Shown: positions 26,468-35,710 of the stretch, piece by piece
Layout: each line of letters begins with the position of its first letter
Position numbering within the stretch: position 1 is the stretch's first letter
NCBI GenBank assembly: GCA_964486455.1
Contig: CAZAMP010000001.1
Coordinates: forward strand, 183,116 to 247,115
Reading direction: 5' to 3'
Length of the DNA stretch: 64,000 bases
Source: CAZAMP01 sp964486455
Lineage (GTDB): Bacteria; Eisenbacteria; RBG-16-71-46; CAZAMP01
Made by a program: the position numbers and the translations under genes
Notes under the pieces: model-generated
The model's input: the letters and a program-made list of their open reading frames with translations, nothing else
Told to the model about the DNA's origin: nothing
Database searches by the model: none

Positions 26468-27022
26468 GTGGAAAGGCCGCTGGGGATGAGGGAGCCTGTT
26501 CAGAATACCGATGACGCCCGGGCGATACGGCGGGCGGCACGAGGTGACGTCGATGCCTTCGAGGAGCTCTATCGCGCACACATCGGACGCGTGTACGCCC
26601 TCTGCCTGCGTCTCTCCGGGGATCCGGACCGCGCGGAGGATCTGGCCCAGGACGTCTTTGTCCGGCTCTGGCAACGGATCGACACATTCGAAGGCCGAAG
26701 CGCATTCTCGAGCTGGCTCTATCGACTCACGGCCAACCTGGTCATCGATCGCCTCCGCGCGCACCTTCGTCGCGAATCGCGGGAAAGCAGCGCTGACGAC
26801 CTGGACCGGTGGACGGGGCCGGCGGCCGGCGCGCCCGACGCGTGGATCGATCTGGAAGCGTCCATCGCCGCCCTTCCGGCCGGCGCACGCATGGTGTTCG
26901 TCCTTCATGACATCGAGGGATACCGACACGACGAGATCGGAGAGATGATGGGTATCGCCGACGGCACATCGAAGGCTCAGCTTCATCGCGCCCGAAAACT
27001 CCTGAGAAGGAGTCTGGGATGA
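26468..27022 (+). CDS. ECF-family RNA polymerase sigma factor
   Basis: A 184-aa protein with the two ECF regions. Sigma2 has DAFEELYRAHIGRVYALCLR, DRAEDLAQDVFVRLW and SSWLYRLTANLVIDRLR. Sigma4 has LPAGARMVFVLHDIEGYRHD, EIGEMMGIADGTSKAQLHRA. It would direct RNA polymerase to its own regulon when released from the anti-sigma factor encoded next. The GTG at 26468 has GGAGGAGAG upstream; an ATG 18 bases later is possible. The stop overlaps the start of the anti-sigma gene (ATGA), the classic coupled pair. Confidence 0.93.
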   Translation: MERPLGMREPVQNTDDARAIRRAARGDVDAFEELYRAHIGRVYALCLRLSGDPDRAEDLAQDVFVRLWQRIDTFEGRSAFSSWLYRLTANLVIDRLRAHLRRESRESSADDLDRWTGPAAGAPDAWIDLEASIAALPAGARMVFVLHDIEGYRHDEIGEMMGIADGTSKAQLHRARKLLRRSLG

Positions 27023-27684
27023 ACCGACACGATGAGATCCGCGAGGCGCTCGATGACTACGTCGACGGCCTGCTCGGTGACACCGAGCGAGCGGATATCG
27101 ACCGCCACCTCGCCGCCTGCGACGAGTGCCGCGCGGAGTTGCAGAGCATACGGCGTCTTCAGGCACGCACGCAGGATCTCCCCAAGAGCGTCCGGCCGGG
27201 TCGCGAGCTTTGGCCGGACATTCGGGCGTCGCTCAGGCCGCGCGAGGCGCGACAGAGCCGACCGCTCGGCTGGCTACTCCGACCGCGCGGAGCACTGGCG
27301 CTCGCCGCCACCGCGGCCGTGGCGATCGTGGCCATCATCGCTCTTCAACCGCGCTTCACGCCGGATCGCGCCCCCCTCGCCACGGATGCTCGGCCCGAAA
27401 TGTCCACGTACGTCCCCGACGTGGTGCACGGGCTGGAGCGCCAGTGCAGCGGCGCCGCGAAGCAGCTCTTCGCGTCGTCGGTGGCCTGGAAGTCTATGGT
27501 GGGATCGGAAACAACCACGTCGGTGAGCACGAGCCTTCGGGAGCTGGACCAAGCCATCGCGGAAACGCTGAACGCACTGACGGCATATCCCGACGACCCT
27601 GGGCTCGTTCGGATGTTGACGGAGCAGTATCAACGCAAGCTGGATGTAATGCACGACGCCATACGGCTGGCGGGTGTTGCCTGA
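27019..27684 (+). CDS. Anti-sigma factor with zinc-binding N-domain
   Basis: A 221-aa membrane protein. The N-terminal ZAS domain (about 5-50) shows H-x3-C-x2-C in HLAACDECRAEL and the upstream DYVDGLLGD helix, the pattern of zinc-containing anti-sigma factors. A membrane helix follows (ALALAATAAVAIVAIIAL, about 93-111). The periplasmic part, about 110 residues, is helical and ends SLRELDQAIAETLNAL. It should bind the ECF sigma factor at the membrane and release it upon a periplasmic signal. It overlaps the sigma gene by 4 bp. Confidence 0.9.
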   Translation: MNRHDEIREALDDYVDGLLGDTERADIDRHLAACDECRAELQSIRRLQARTQDLPKSVRPGRELWPDIRASLRPREARQSRPLGWLLRPRGALALAATAAVAIVAIIALQPRFTPDRAPLATDARPEMSTYVPDVVHGLERQCSGAAKQLFASSVAWKSMVGSETTTSVSTSLRELDQAIAETLNALTAYPDDPGLVRMLTEQYQRKLDVMHDAIRLAGVA

Positions 27685-27731
27685 AAGTACGAGCGGGTGC
27701 GCGGGCGCCCGGCGGTCGAGGAGGATACGTC

Positions 27732-28658
27732 ATGAGACTCAGGAGCTTCAGCGGACTCATAGCGGTGGTCGTCTCGGCCACCGCGCTGGCCACGGCGGCC
27801 TGGGGCGGCGAGCCCATCGATGAACGACGCTCCGCCGCGCCGGAAGCGACGATCAGCATCGAGAACCTTCAGGGGTCGATCACCGTGGAAGGCTGGGGGA
27901 AGAACGAGGCCGAGATCACCGGTACGTTGAGTAAGGATGCGAAGCAGCTGAAAATAGCCGGAAGCGACGACCGCATCAAGATCGAGGTCGTCATGCCCAA
28001 GAACCGACATTTCAAGAACATCGAGAACACCGACCTCATCGTTAAGGTCCCTCGCGCGAGCAGCGTTCGCGTCTCGACGGTGAATGCGACGATCGATGTC
28101 TCAGCGGTCGAAGGCCACCTGGAGATCGAAGCCGTGAACGGAGACATCACGACCGCCGGAGAACCCCAGTCGGTCGAGATCGAGTGCGTGAACGGAGACA
28201 TCGAGATCGGCGGTGCGAAGGGGAGAGTGGAAGTCGAATCGGTTAGCGGCGAGATCATCCTGAACGACATCGAAGGAGACTTGACCGCGGAATCCGTAAG
28301 CGGCGATATCGAGATCCTCGGGGGCAGGCTCGGGGAGATCGAGTGCGCGACGGTCTCGGGAGATATTCAGCTGGACGCGGATCTCGACGAAAATGGCTCA
28401 TTCGAGTTCGAGAGTCACAGCGGCACAATCGCACTCATCCTACCTTTCGAGATTTCGGCGGACTTCGAGATCGAGACCTTCTCCGGCGATATCGACGGTT
28501 TGCTCCCCGCAATCGCCAGTCGAGTAGACCAAAAAGACTTTGTGGGGCCAGGCAAGGAACTCGATTTCACGGTGGGATCCGGAAACGCACACATCATGGT
28601 GACGACCTTTAGTGGAACGATCACGCTCTCCAGGGTCGGACTGATCAGAGGTCGCTAA
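27732..28658 (+). CDS. Exported DUF4097-type beta-strand repeat protein
   Basis: A 308-aa protein with a signal peptide (about 1-25, ending TAAWGG). The rest is built of short beta repeats of the form GDIEIxGAxGxVEVESVSGEI and SVSGDIEIL, the DUF4097 (putative adhesin) fold, a right-handed beta solenoid. The ATG at 27732 has GAGGAGG seven bases upstream; the frame stays open upstream over the anti-sigma gene, but that part is not coding. It follows the anti-sigma gene by 47 bp and is probably cotranscribed. DUF4097 proteins are often next to anti-sigma or PspC-like genes, so a signalling role in envelope sensing is likely, but its function is unknown. Confidence 0.85.
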   Translation: MRLRSFSGLIAVVVSATALATAAWGGEPIDERRSAAPEATISIENLQGSITVEGWGKNEAEITGTLSKDAKQLKIAGSDDRIKIEVVMPKNRHFKNIENTDLIVKVPRASSVRVSTVNATIDVSAVEGHLEIEAVNGDITTAGEPQSVEIECVNGDIEIGGAKGRVEVESVSGEIILNDIEGDLTAESVSGDIEILGGRLGEIECATVSGDIQLDADLDENGSFEFESHSGTIALILPFEISADFEIETFSGDIDGLLPAIASRVDQKDFVGPGKELDFTVGSGNAHIMVTTFSGTITLSRVGLIRGR

Positions 28659-28701
28659 GCCGTAAGGAGACGATCCACCGTGCACGAACCGCATTGACGC
28701 G

Positions 28702-28740
28702 ACCGAGGGCAACGATGTCACCGACACCGTTGCCCTCGGT
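28702..28740. terminator. Bidirectional hairpin between convergent genes
   Basis: Perfect 13-bp arms, ACCGAGGGCAACG (28702-28714) and CGTTGCCCTCGGT (28728-28740), with a 13-nt loop, lie between the convergent DUF4097 and DUF1028 genes. No T-run follows on either strand. It probably ends transcription from both sides or protects the mRNA ends. Confidence 0.6.
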
Positions 28741-28754
28741 TCAATCCATAGCGA

Positions 28755-29768
28755 CTATCGCGTCAGCACTAAACGCTCGGTCCCGACGAAAGGTCCGGCC
28801 TCGAGTCGATAGAAGTAGACACCGGGGGCGCGCCCGACCGCGTCCCACCCCAGTTCATGCGCCCCCCGAGATTGAGTCCGATCGATGAGGGTCGCGATCT
28901 CACGCCCCGCGACGTCGAAGATCGTCACGCGAACGTCTTCACGCGTTCCCAGCTCGTATCGGATCGTCGTCATCGCATGGAACGGATTCGGATGAACGGG
29001 GCGAAGGACGACGCCCGCCGCCCCGGCAAGTTCGGGATCCACTACATCCGTTGTCACCCACTCGTCGTAGAGATCCTGCAGGATGTCGATCGGATTCTGA
29101 CCCGACGACGTGTTGTTGACGTTCAGATGCAGGTAGAGATCGTTCGGCGGGTCGTTGGGCCGGGCGACACGAATGAACGCCGATATGGCTGGCTTCCCGT
29201 ACTGCATGCATCGCGTATCGGCACCCGGCACGTTCGCGCCCTGCAGAGACGCCATCAGCTTGTCCGCAAACGTCCCCTCCGTCGTCAGGAACCCGGTTTC
29301 CATGTCGTCCAGGATCTCCGGACCCAGAAGGATGTTGCCCGCGATCGCATACGTCTGCCCGAGAATGTGACCCTTGTAGTCGATGCAGTTCTCGCCCGAC
29401 CATCCCGCGCTCCGTCCGCCGTCGATGTTGTCCACGATTCCATACTGCCGGATCGAGGGGTTCCCGTTGGCGTCGTTGGCAACGAGGAGGTCGATGATCT
29501 CCTGTGGCGAGTAGCCTTGGTCCATGAGCTGGCGCGCGTAGTTCTGATTCTGCGAGTTCCAGTACGACTGCGTGTGAATCGCCCCGAGACCCGGATGAAC
29601 GTCGCTGATGATGATGGATCCCGAGATGCATGAGGCGCCCGCGCTCCCCACCTCGCCCGTCTCGAGATCGACCGCAACGATTGAGAACGTGTCGGCGCCG
29701 GACGGTCCGACGAGCGTCATCGACAACGCGAAACCGAGTCCCGCAATGAGACGCAGCGACCAGGTCAT
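28755..29768 (-). CDS. DUF1028 secreted protein with FlgD-like sorting domain
   Basis: A 337-aa protein. A signal peptide (1-25) is followed by a DUF1028 domain (about 26-235): FSIVAVDLETGEVGSAGASC, the family GLGAIHTQSYWN, and SGENCIDYKGHILGQTYAIAGN. DUF1028 is predicted to be an Ntn-hydrolase-like fold of unknown substrate. The C-terminal 90 residues (RPVHPNPFHAMTTIRYEL to GVYFYRLEAG) form a sorting domain. The ATG at 29768 has AAAGGGGAG upstream. It starts 33 bp after the M28 peptidase stop on the same strand, so the two are probably cotranscribed. Confidence 0.88.
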   Translation of the reverse strand: MTWSLRLIAGLGFALSMTLVGPSGADTFSIVAVDLETGEVGSAGASCISGSIIISDVHPGLGAIHTQSYWNSQNQNYARQLMDQGYSPQEIIDLLVANDANGNPSIRQYGIVDNIDGGRSAGWSGENCIDYKGHILGQTYAIAGNILLGPEILDDMETGFLTTEGTFADKLMASLQGANVPGADTRCMQYGKPAISAFIRVARPNDPPNDLYLHLNVNNTSSGQNPIDILQDLYDEWVTTDVVDPELAGAAGVVLRPVHPNPFHAMTTIRYELGTREDVRVTIFDVAGREIATLIDRTQSRGAHELGWDAVGRAPGVYFYRLEAGPFVGTERLVLTR

Positions 29769-29801
29769 ACCACTCCCCTTTCGCGCCGGCCTCTCGCGTA
29801 T

Positions 29802-32723
29802 CTAGTAGACCACCACCAGCCGGCGGACGAGCCGCTCGGCACCGGTCTCCAGCTCGTAGAAATAGATCCCGGGCGCCACGCGGTCACCGATGTCGTTGAG
29901 CCCATCCCAGGCGACGTCGTGGAGCCCCGCATCGAGCGGTCCCTCCACGAGCGTGCGCACGAGCCGGCCGCCGACATCGAAGAGACGGAGCGTCACATTG
30001 ACCCGTGCGGGAAGTGCCAACGCGATCGTCGTCCCGCGGCTGAGCGGGCTCGGCCGCGCGGCCCCCAGTCGAAGGGCCATCGGCAGCGTGACGTCGTCGA
30101 TCGCCACGGGTTCGAGCAGTCCGAGGATCTCGAAGTCGTCAACGCCCGCCTCGACCAACGACCCGTTGATCTCGTCGCTGGCGATGAAACGGAAGACCAT
30201 TTGGTTCGTCACCGGCACGTAGTCGCTTATCAGGTAGGAGTGCTCTTCCCACGCGTTGTTTGACGCGGTTGTCCGCTCGAGATCGGTCCAGGCGCCTCCT
30301 CCGTTGTTGGACACCTGAACGACCCAGTAGTCTTCATTCGGATTGTTGCCGAGGTTGTTCGTGTACCAGCGCCAGTAGGCGACCCGCGCCTCGTTAACGG
30401 CCGAGAGATCTAGCGTCGGGGTCGTGACCGTGGTCTTGCCCCCATCGACGTCCGCTCCGCCGGCCGATCCGCCGACCTCACCCTGGCCGGTGACGAGGCA
30501 ATCGGTGCCTGGCGCCGGCGTGTGATCGTCTTCCGGCGCGCAGGGTTGACCGTCATATGTCGTGCCGTTCGGATCAACGCGGACCCACAGGCCGGTGGAC
30601 GCGTCATCGTCTCCGGCCCCGAGCGTCCACGCGCCGTTGGCCTCCAGATCATCGTAGAACGCCGTTCCCACCTTGACCTTGAAGGCGGAAGCGGTCACGT
30701 AGCCGGCCCCGGCGGTGATCGACAGATCCAGGTCGAGGACTTCCCCGACGGGGGCGGCGCCTGAGATCGAGACCTCGTAGCCGGGACTCAGCTCTTCGGC
30801 CGAGTCGGTCACGATGGTGGCTGTCCCGGCGTCTCCCTGGGTCACGGTCACGTACGCGCTACCGCTCGAGAGAACGGCCTCCACGTCCGCCGCGTCCTTC
30901 CCGCCGCCGTTGAACAGACTCACGGGCAGCACAATGGTTTCCCCCGGATCGATTAGACCGTTCGCGTTCCCGGTCGCCGCGTCTTCGAGACGATGGAAGT
31001 AGTAGGCGAGATCGGGTGCGGCAACCGTGAAGTTCAGCGCGAGATCTCGGTTCCCGGTGTCATCGGTCATCATGAGCGTGAAGCCCAGTGCTTCGCCGTC
31101 CAGAGCGGTGCCCGCGACGTCGAAGACGAACGCCGTCAGGTTCGTCCCCTCGCCACCCATCGGAACGTCGTTCCACGACGCGTTCGACGTGGTGATCGTG
31201 ACGCTGCCGCTCGCCGTGCTCAGCTCCCCGGACACGTTCGTCGCGGCCGCCGTACCGATATTCCGCACCGTCACGTAGAGCTCAATCGATTCCCCAGGGT
31301 TGACCTGGCCGTCGCCGTCGCCGTTGGAGTTGCCGACGGCATCATCGTCCACGAGCGTGCCGCCCAAGACGAAGTAGGGGCCCTCCGGGTTCACCGGAAG
31401 CGCGGTCACGGCGACGGCGGCCATGGTGGATTGGGCACAGTGCAGAACGTAGTCCTGCGGGTAGCGGTAGATGAGATCCTCACACGTATGGTACCAGGGA
31501 CAGAAGTCGCCGCCCCAGGCTTCCTCTTCGATCGCGAGGATCGCGTGGTAGCCATGGTCCCAGAACGACGCGTGATCGCTCGCGCCGATCGCCTCGTTGA
31601 GAACGACAGGATCGATAAGCCCCGGACGATAGGTCTGAATCGCGTCCTCGAGCGCGGCGGCGGCCCACTGAGACGCGCTGTTCGTATAAATGATCAGGTC
31701 CGGCGGAGCGGGATCGTTGCCACGATACGCGATCATGTCCATGTTGAAACACGCGACGACGTCCTCACCCGCCTGCGCGATGTCGGCCACGTACGCGGCG
31801 GAACCGACGAGTCCCTGCTCCTCGCCGTTGAAGCAGGCGAACTTGATCGTGTACTCGAAGAGGTACTGGCTCATGACGCGCGCGGCTTCGATGACCGCCG
31901 CGGTTCCGCTCCCGTTGTCGTCGGCTCCAGGAGCACACGTCTCGGGGGTGGAAGATGTCGCGTCGAGATGCGAGGTGATATAGACGATCCGGCTCGGATC
32001 ACCGACGCCGGGTATCGTCGCGACGACGTTTCGCTTCTGTCCGCTCTGGTTGTAGTAGTGGAACTCGGCATCGATCCCCATGGCGAGAAACTCGTCGAGC
32101 ATCCACTGCGTTGCGAGAACATTCTCCGGTGCGTACGTGTAGCGTGTAACGAAGTCTTCGAGCGCCTGCCACGTCGGCATGAAGTTCTCGATCGTAAAGG
32201 CGTTCACCATATCGGTGACGAGCGGGTTCTCTTCTCGCGGGAGCGCCTGCGGCGCGCTTCCGACCTCCGGCCAGACGATCGGGTCCAGCTCGACACGGAC
32301 GGGCTGCTGAATACCGCGCAGATCGTCGCGCGAAGCTTCCGTGAGGCGAGGCGCGTCACCCGAGGTCAAGACGAGGACCTCGTGATCGCTCCGCCGAACC
32401 ACCCGCGCGGGACCTTCGAACTCCGCACGGGCCGCGTCTTCCACGAAGAAGACATAGAGGACGTCCCCCTCCCTGAGCTCGATACCTTCTCCGCCGGCCG
32501 CTACGAGTCCGTCGATCTCCGCGGCGTCGACCCCGACCACGCGTCCGGAGAGACCCGTGTAGTAGAGCTCGGTCCCGACAGGCAGACTCTCTCTCTCAAG
32601 CGAGATGGGCACCCAACACGGGATCTGCTCGGCCGCGGCGGCCGGAAGTACCAGACCGACCAGCGCGAGGGCCAGCAGCATCGGGCGAATGGACAAGGCA
32701 CAGCGGAGTTGATGGGAGACCAT
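29802..32723 (-). CDS. Secreted M28 metallopeptidase with jelly-roll module and sorting domain
   Basis: A 973-aa exported protein. After the signal peptide (about 12-31) and an N-domain comes a zinc aminopeptidase domain (about 175-435) with all ligands of the cocatalytic M28 site: His in YITSHLDAT, Asp in GADDNGSGTAAV, Glu-Glu in NGEEQGLVGS, Asp in NMDMIAYRG and His in WYHTCEDL. Two CARDB-like repeats follow, then a DDLEANGAWTLGAGDDDA module, then the sorting domain from ARPSPLSRGTTIAL to the end. The ATG at 32723 has GGAGG seven bases upstream. A promoter lies at 32792-32821. The protein probably trims peptides outside the cell. Confidence 0.92.
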   Translation of the reverse strand: MVSHQLRCALSIRPMLLALALVGLVLPAAAAEQIPCWVPISLERESLPVGTELYYTGLSGRVVGVDAAEIDGLVAAGGEGIELREGDVLYVFFVEDAARAEFEGPARVVRRSDHEVLVLTSGDAPRLTEASRDDLRGIQQPVRVELDPIVWPEVGSAPQALPREENPLVTDMVNAFTIENFMPTWQALEDFVTRYTYAPENVLATQWMLDEFLAMGIDAEFHYYNQSGQKRNVVATIPGVGDPSRIVYITSHLDATSSTPETCAPGADDNGSGTAAVIEAARVMSQYLFEYTIKFACFNGEEQGLVGSAAYVADIAQAGEDVVACFNMDMIAYRGNDPAPPDLIIYTNSASQWAAAALEDAIQTYRPGLIDPVVLNEAIGASDHASFWDHGYHAILAIEEEAWGGDFCPWYHTCEDLIYRYPQDYVLHCAQSTMAAVAVTALPVNPEGPYFVLGGTLVDDDAVGNSNGDGDGQVNPGESIELYVTVRNIGTAAATNVSGELSTASGSVTITTSNASWNDVPMGGEGTNLTAFVFDVAGTALDGEALGFTLMMTDDTGNRDLALNFTVAAPDLAYYFHRLEDAATGNANGLIDPGETIVLPVSLFNGGGKDAADVEAVLSSGSAYVTVTQGDAGTATIVTDSAEELSPGYEVSISGAAPVGEVLDLDLSITAGAGYVTASAFKVKVGTAFYDDLEANGAWTLGAGDDDASTGLWVRVDPNGTTYDGQPCAPEDDHTPAPGTDCLVTGQGEVGGSAGGADVDGGKTTVTTPTLDLSAVNEARVAYWRWYTNNLGNNPNEDYWVVQVSNNGGGAWTDLERTTASNNAWEEHSYLISDYVPVTNQMVFRFIASDEINGSLVEAGVDDFEILGLLEPVAIDDVTLPMALRLGAARPSPLSRGTTIALALPARVNVTLRLFDVGGRLVRTLVEGPLDAGLHDVAWDGLNDIGDRVAPGIYFYELETGAERLVRRLVVVY

Positions 32724-32791
32724 GGATTCCTCCATTCTCCGGTCGGAGAAGCTTGACCTGATGAGGTATCGGTTCGATCCAATTGCTTATA

Positions 32792-32821
32792 AGTATATCA
32801 CTTATCAGGGATGACGGCCAA
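32792..32821 (-). promoter_or_regulatory. Predicted promoter of the M28 / DUF1028 operon
   Basis: The minus strand reads TTGGCC (32821-32816), an 18-bp spacer and TATACT (32797-32792), about 70 bases ahead of the M28 start codon. The region is AT-rich compared with its surroundings. Confidence 0.5.
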
Positions 32822-32876
32822 GGTTCGAGATGGAGGAAAAGGGTCTGTTTCGCCGGACGAACTGGATTGGCAACGC

Positions 32877-34541
32877 TCAGCCGCCACCGTATCCCTTATC
32901 GCCGCCGTATCCGGCGTCGCCCGCGCCGCCCAGAATAGGCTGATTGGCGGGATGTCTCGTCTCGTTCGCGCTCGTGACGCGAACAGCGGGGACGTCCTCG
33001 AAGGGACACTTGGTCTCACAGATGCCGCAGCCGGTGCAGAGGTCCGCATCGACTCTGGGGAGCTTGAGGACGCGCGTGAGCCCGTCGCGCGTGGTTCGTT
33101 CTTCGAGCTCGAAGGTGATGGCCTTGTTCGGTATCGGGCAGTGCTCCTCGCAGACGATGCACTCACGGTCGAAGGCGTACGGGAGGCACCGCGTCGTGTC
33201 GATCACGGCGAGGCCCATCTTGACCGTCTTCTTCTCGTCCAGCGGTAGCGGTTTGATCGCCTCCGTCGGACAGACCAGACCGCAGAGGCGGCATTCGTAT
33301 TCGCAATAGCCGAGGCGCGCGATCAGCATGGGGGTCCAGATGCCTTCGAGCCCGGCCTCCGTCAGTGTGGGATGCAGCGCGTTCGTCGGACACACTTTCA
33401 TGCACTGACCACACTGGATGCAGCGCTGGAGAAACTCGCGCTCGGAGAGTGAGCCGGGCGGACGGATGAGAAGTGGGTGATAGGTTCTCGCCTGCGCCCC
33501 CGGCGTGATCCGAAAGAGCAGCAGACCGGCCGCGCCCGCGCCGAGCGAACGAAGCGCCGCCCGCCGGCTCAGCCCGACGGAGGACGTTTCCGGCTTCCGC
33601 CACGGAGTTTGGAACGTGAAGTCCAAACCCTTTTCATTGCACGCGGCCACGCAGTTCCAGCAACCGAAGCACTCGTCCGGCAACCACTTCCCGTCGCCCG
33701 CGCGCTCCGGTTCGGCCGCAGCGGGACAGCGAATGGTGCAGAGACCGCAATCGTTGCACGCTTCCGAATCACCGGTGAGACGAAGCATCGTCCGTCTCGA
33801 AACCAGCCCCAATAGTCCACCGAGCGGACACACATAGCGGCACCAGAAGCGGGGCCGGAAGAAATTGAGGAGGAGTGCGGCGACGAACAGCGATAGGATG
33901 AGCGTGCTTCCCGTGAAGACCTGCCGGCGATTGAAGAAGAGATGCTCCCGCAGGAATCCGTAGATCGGCTCGGTGAGCGTCGTCAGATGCAGCGGCCCCA
34001 GATGCGGATCCGATATATAGACCGCCGTCGCACCGTCTTCGACGAGAACCTGCATCGCGGGGAGCAGTGTCGTCGTCGTGCTGCGGTAGAGCATGGCGAT
34101 CGGGTCGAGCACACCGATCCAATGCGCGCCCAACGCCGACATGAGAAGAAGGCCCAGAAGCACGAAGTACTTCGCGCGCTGCCAGCGAGAGTGGACTTCG
34201 GCCCGGGGCCGCCCCCGGCGCGTCTTCGCGCGAAGCCACGTGAATACCTGATGAAGCACGCCGAACGGACACACCCATCCGCAAAAGACCCTGCCGAGGA
34301 AAATGGTGACCCCGAGCGTAATGAGCGCGAGCAGCGAGATACCGACCAGCGAGTGAGTAGAAAGCCAGGTGGAGATGAGGATCAGCGGATCGAGATCGAA
34401 GAAGAGCTGAAGCGCTCCCCCCGGCTCCCCGTCGTCCTTGGAACGCGTGTCCAGAAGCAACGCGAAGAACAGCGACAGCGAAGCCGTTTGAACCACGCGC
34501 CGTATCCAGACGATCAGCCGCCCGCGACGTTGAGGGTTCAC
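32877..34541 (-). CDS. NapH/NapG-like fusion: polytopic 4Fe-4S membrane protein with Tat-like inner segment
   Basis: A 554-aa protein. The N-terminal part (about 1-255) is NapH/CcoG-like: about five membrane helices with GRVFCGWVCPFG and WCRYVCPLGG, the two CxxxCP motifs. Two 4Fe-4S-type sites follow, CNDCGLCTIRCP and CFGCWNCVAAC. Next come a Tat-like stretch (LSRRAALRSLGAGAAGLLLF, about 325-345) and a NapG-like part with CIQCGQCMKVCP, CRLCGLVCP, CIVCEEHCP and CTGCGICETKCP. It would carry electrons from a membrane quinol or flavoprotein to an exported acceptor. The GTG at 34541 overlaps the stop of the upstream DUF362 gene (GTGA), so the two are one unit. No nitrate reductase is present, so the acceptor is unknown. 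Confidence 0.9.
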   Translation of the reverse strand: MNPQRRGRLIVWIRRVVQTASLSLFFALLLDTRSKDDGEPGGALQLFFDLDPLILISTWLSTHSLVGISLLALITLGVTIFLGRVFCGWVCPFGVLHQVFTWLRAKTRRGRPRAEVHSRWQRAKYFVLLGLLLMSALGAHWIGVLDPIAMLYRSTTTTLLPAMQVLVEDGATAVYISDPHLGPLHLTTLTEPIYGFLREHLFFNRRQVFTGSTLILSLFVAALLLNFFRPRFWCRYVCPLGGLLGLVSRRTMLRLTGDSEACNDCGLCTIRCPAAAEPERAGDGKWLPDECFGCWNCVAACNEKGLDFTFQTPWRKPETSSVGLSRRAALRSLGAGAAGLLLFRITPGAQARTYHPLLIRPPGSLSEREFLQRCIQCGQCMKVCPTNALHPTLTEAGLEGIWTPMLIARLGYCEYECRLCGLVCPTEAIKPLPLDEKKTVKMGLAVIDTTRCLPYAFDRECIVCEEHCPIPNKAITFELEERTTRDGLTRVLKLPRVDADLCTGCGICETKCPFEDVPAVRVTSANETRHPANQPILGGAGDAGYGGDKGYGGG

Positions 34542-35482
34542 GAAACGCCGACTTCCTTCAGCGCCAGCTTGCGATAGTCGAGCTGACCTAACCCTGCCTC
34601 GTGTCCGGCGACAACCGTCTCGGCACGGGACGGATCGTGACCCAAGAGCTCGGCACCGAACGCGTCAAGCGCCACGATGTCCGTACCCGCCGCGACCGTG
34701 TCCATTCGTTTCACGTCCCCGCGATTCCCGCCCTGCGGGCCGTTGGCCGTGAGCACTCGCACCGCGTCCAGCACGGTGAGCCTCGGCTTCATGAACGCGG
34801 TGATGTCGCAGAGACAGGCGGAGAGATCTTGGTGCCAGACATTGCGACGTCCGCCGATGATCCCCATGTAGTTTTTCATGGCGAGCGAGATCCCGGACAG
34901 CCCATGGTGCTTCGCGATCGGCACGTTGATCACGAGATCGGCCTCGATGACCTCCGGATAGAGCGGCCACTTGGGCAGCCGCTTGCCGCCGATCTCAACG
35001 TCCCTGAACCGGCGCTCGTCGAGGTGGACGATCGTGCCGCCGGCGTCGCGCACCGCTTCCGCTATCCCGCTGTTCCGGTAGCATTGGGACGCATCGTGAC
35101 AGGTGTTGTCGCCGACCTTGACCTTCTTCGCGCCCGCCTCGAGACAGAGGCGAACCAACGTCGCGACGACGTCGGGATTCGTGTTGGCCGCCAACGCCGG
35201 TCGCCTGTTCCAGCCCATGTTGGGCTTGACCCAGACAACATCGCCGCGCGACACGAAGCGGCCCATCCCGCCCAGCTCATTGATCGATTGTTCGGTGAGC
35301 TTGACGGCGAGCGATTGGAGCTTCTCATCTTCGACGGGTGCACCCGCCCAGCGGGCGATGGCCATGGCGGGAACGTCGCCCGCCGCCTCGTCCGCGGCAA
35401 GAAGGGCTCGCGGATCCATCGTCATGGCGGTTCCGACGGCCGCCACGCTACCGATAAAGTGCCTTCGCGTCTGTCTGCGCAT
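34538..35482 (-). CDS. Tat-exported DUF362 protein (first copy)
   Basis: A 314-aa protein. It begins with a Tat signal (MRRQTRRHFIGSVAAVGTAM). DUF362 motifs are WVKPNMGWNRRPALAANTNP, VGDNTCHDASQCYRNSG and NVPIAKHHGLSGISLAMKNY. DUF362 proteins are linked to Fe-S chemistry but have no settled function; here Cys residues cluster in the second motif and near CLCDI. It overlaps the Fe-S membrane protein gene by 4 bp, so it is a good candidate partner. A homologous copy is encoded at 37314-38246. The ATG at 35482 has GGGGAAACG upstream. Confidence 0.88.
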   Translation of the reverse strand: MRRQTRRHFIGSVAAVGTAMTMDPRALLAADEAAGDVPAMAIARWAGAPVEDEKLQSLAVKLTEQSINELGGMGRFVSRGDVVWVKPNMGWNRRPALAANTNPDVVATLVRLCLEAGAKKVKVGDNTCHDASQCYRNSGIAEAVRDAGGTIVHLDERRFRDVEIGGKRLPKWPLYPEVIEADLVINVPIAKHHGLSGISLAMKNYMGIIGGRRNVWHQDLSACLCDITAFMKPRLTVLDAVRVLTANGPQGGNRGDVKRMDTVAAGTDIVALDAFGAELLGHDPSRAETVVAGHEAGLGQLDYRKLALKEVGVS

Positions 35483-35710
35483 TACGTTTCCCCTGGCCGG
35501 CCAACTCGAGTGGATAGCGCCGGTGATGCTGGCGCAGGTCGACTCCGTTCACGCATACTACCAAAATCCGGTTTGGGTTCGACAGGAGATCGAGAACCGG
35601 CTGACGCGATCGGTCTGATGCAACCCTCACGCGGCCGACCGTCACAGACTAGAGGGGTAGTTTGCCCCGCGCGGGGAGAGTTCCGCATGCGAACCGGGAG
35701 GAGGGCAAAG

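Noticed and set aside
27126..27731. Long N-terminal extension of the DUF4097 frame
   Set aside because: It overlaps the anti-sigma gene in another frame; ATG 27732 has GAGGAGG and a signal peptide.
30993..32756. 587-codon plus-strand frame antisense to the M28 peptidase
   Set aside because: Same codon-mirror effect; the M28 zinc ligands on the minus strand are complete.
34601..35710. Very long N-terminal extension of the TPR protein frame
   Set aside because: It is antisense to the DUF362 gene; the ATG at 35711 has a strong ribosome-binding site and begins a signal peptide.
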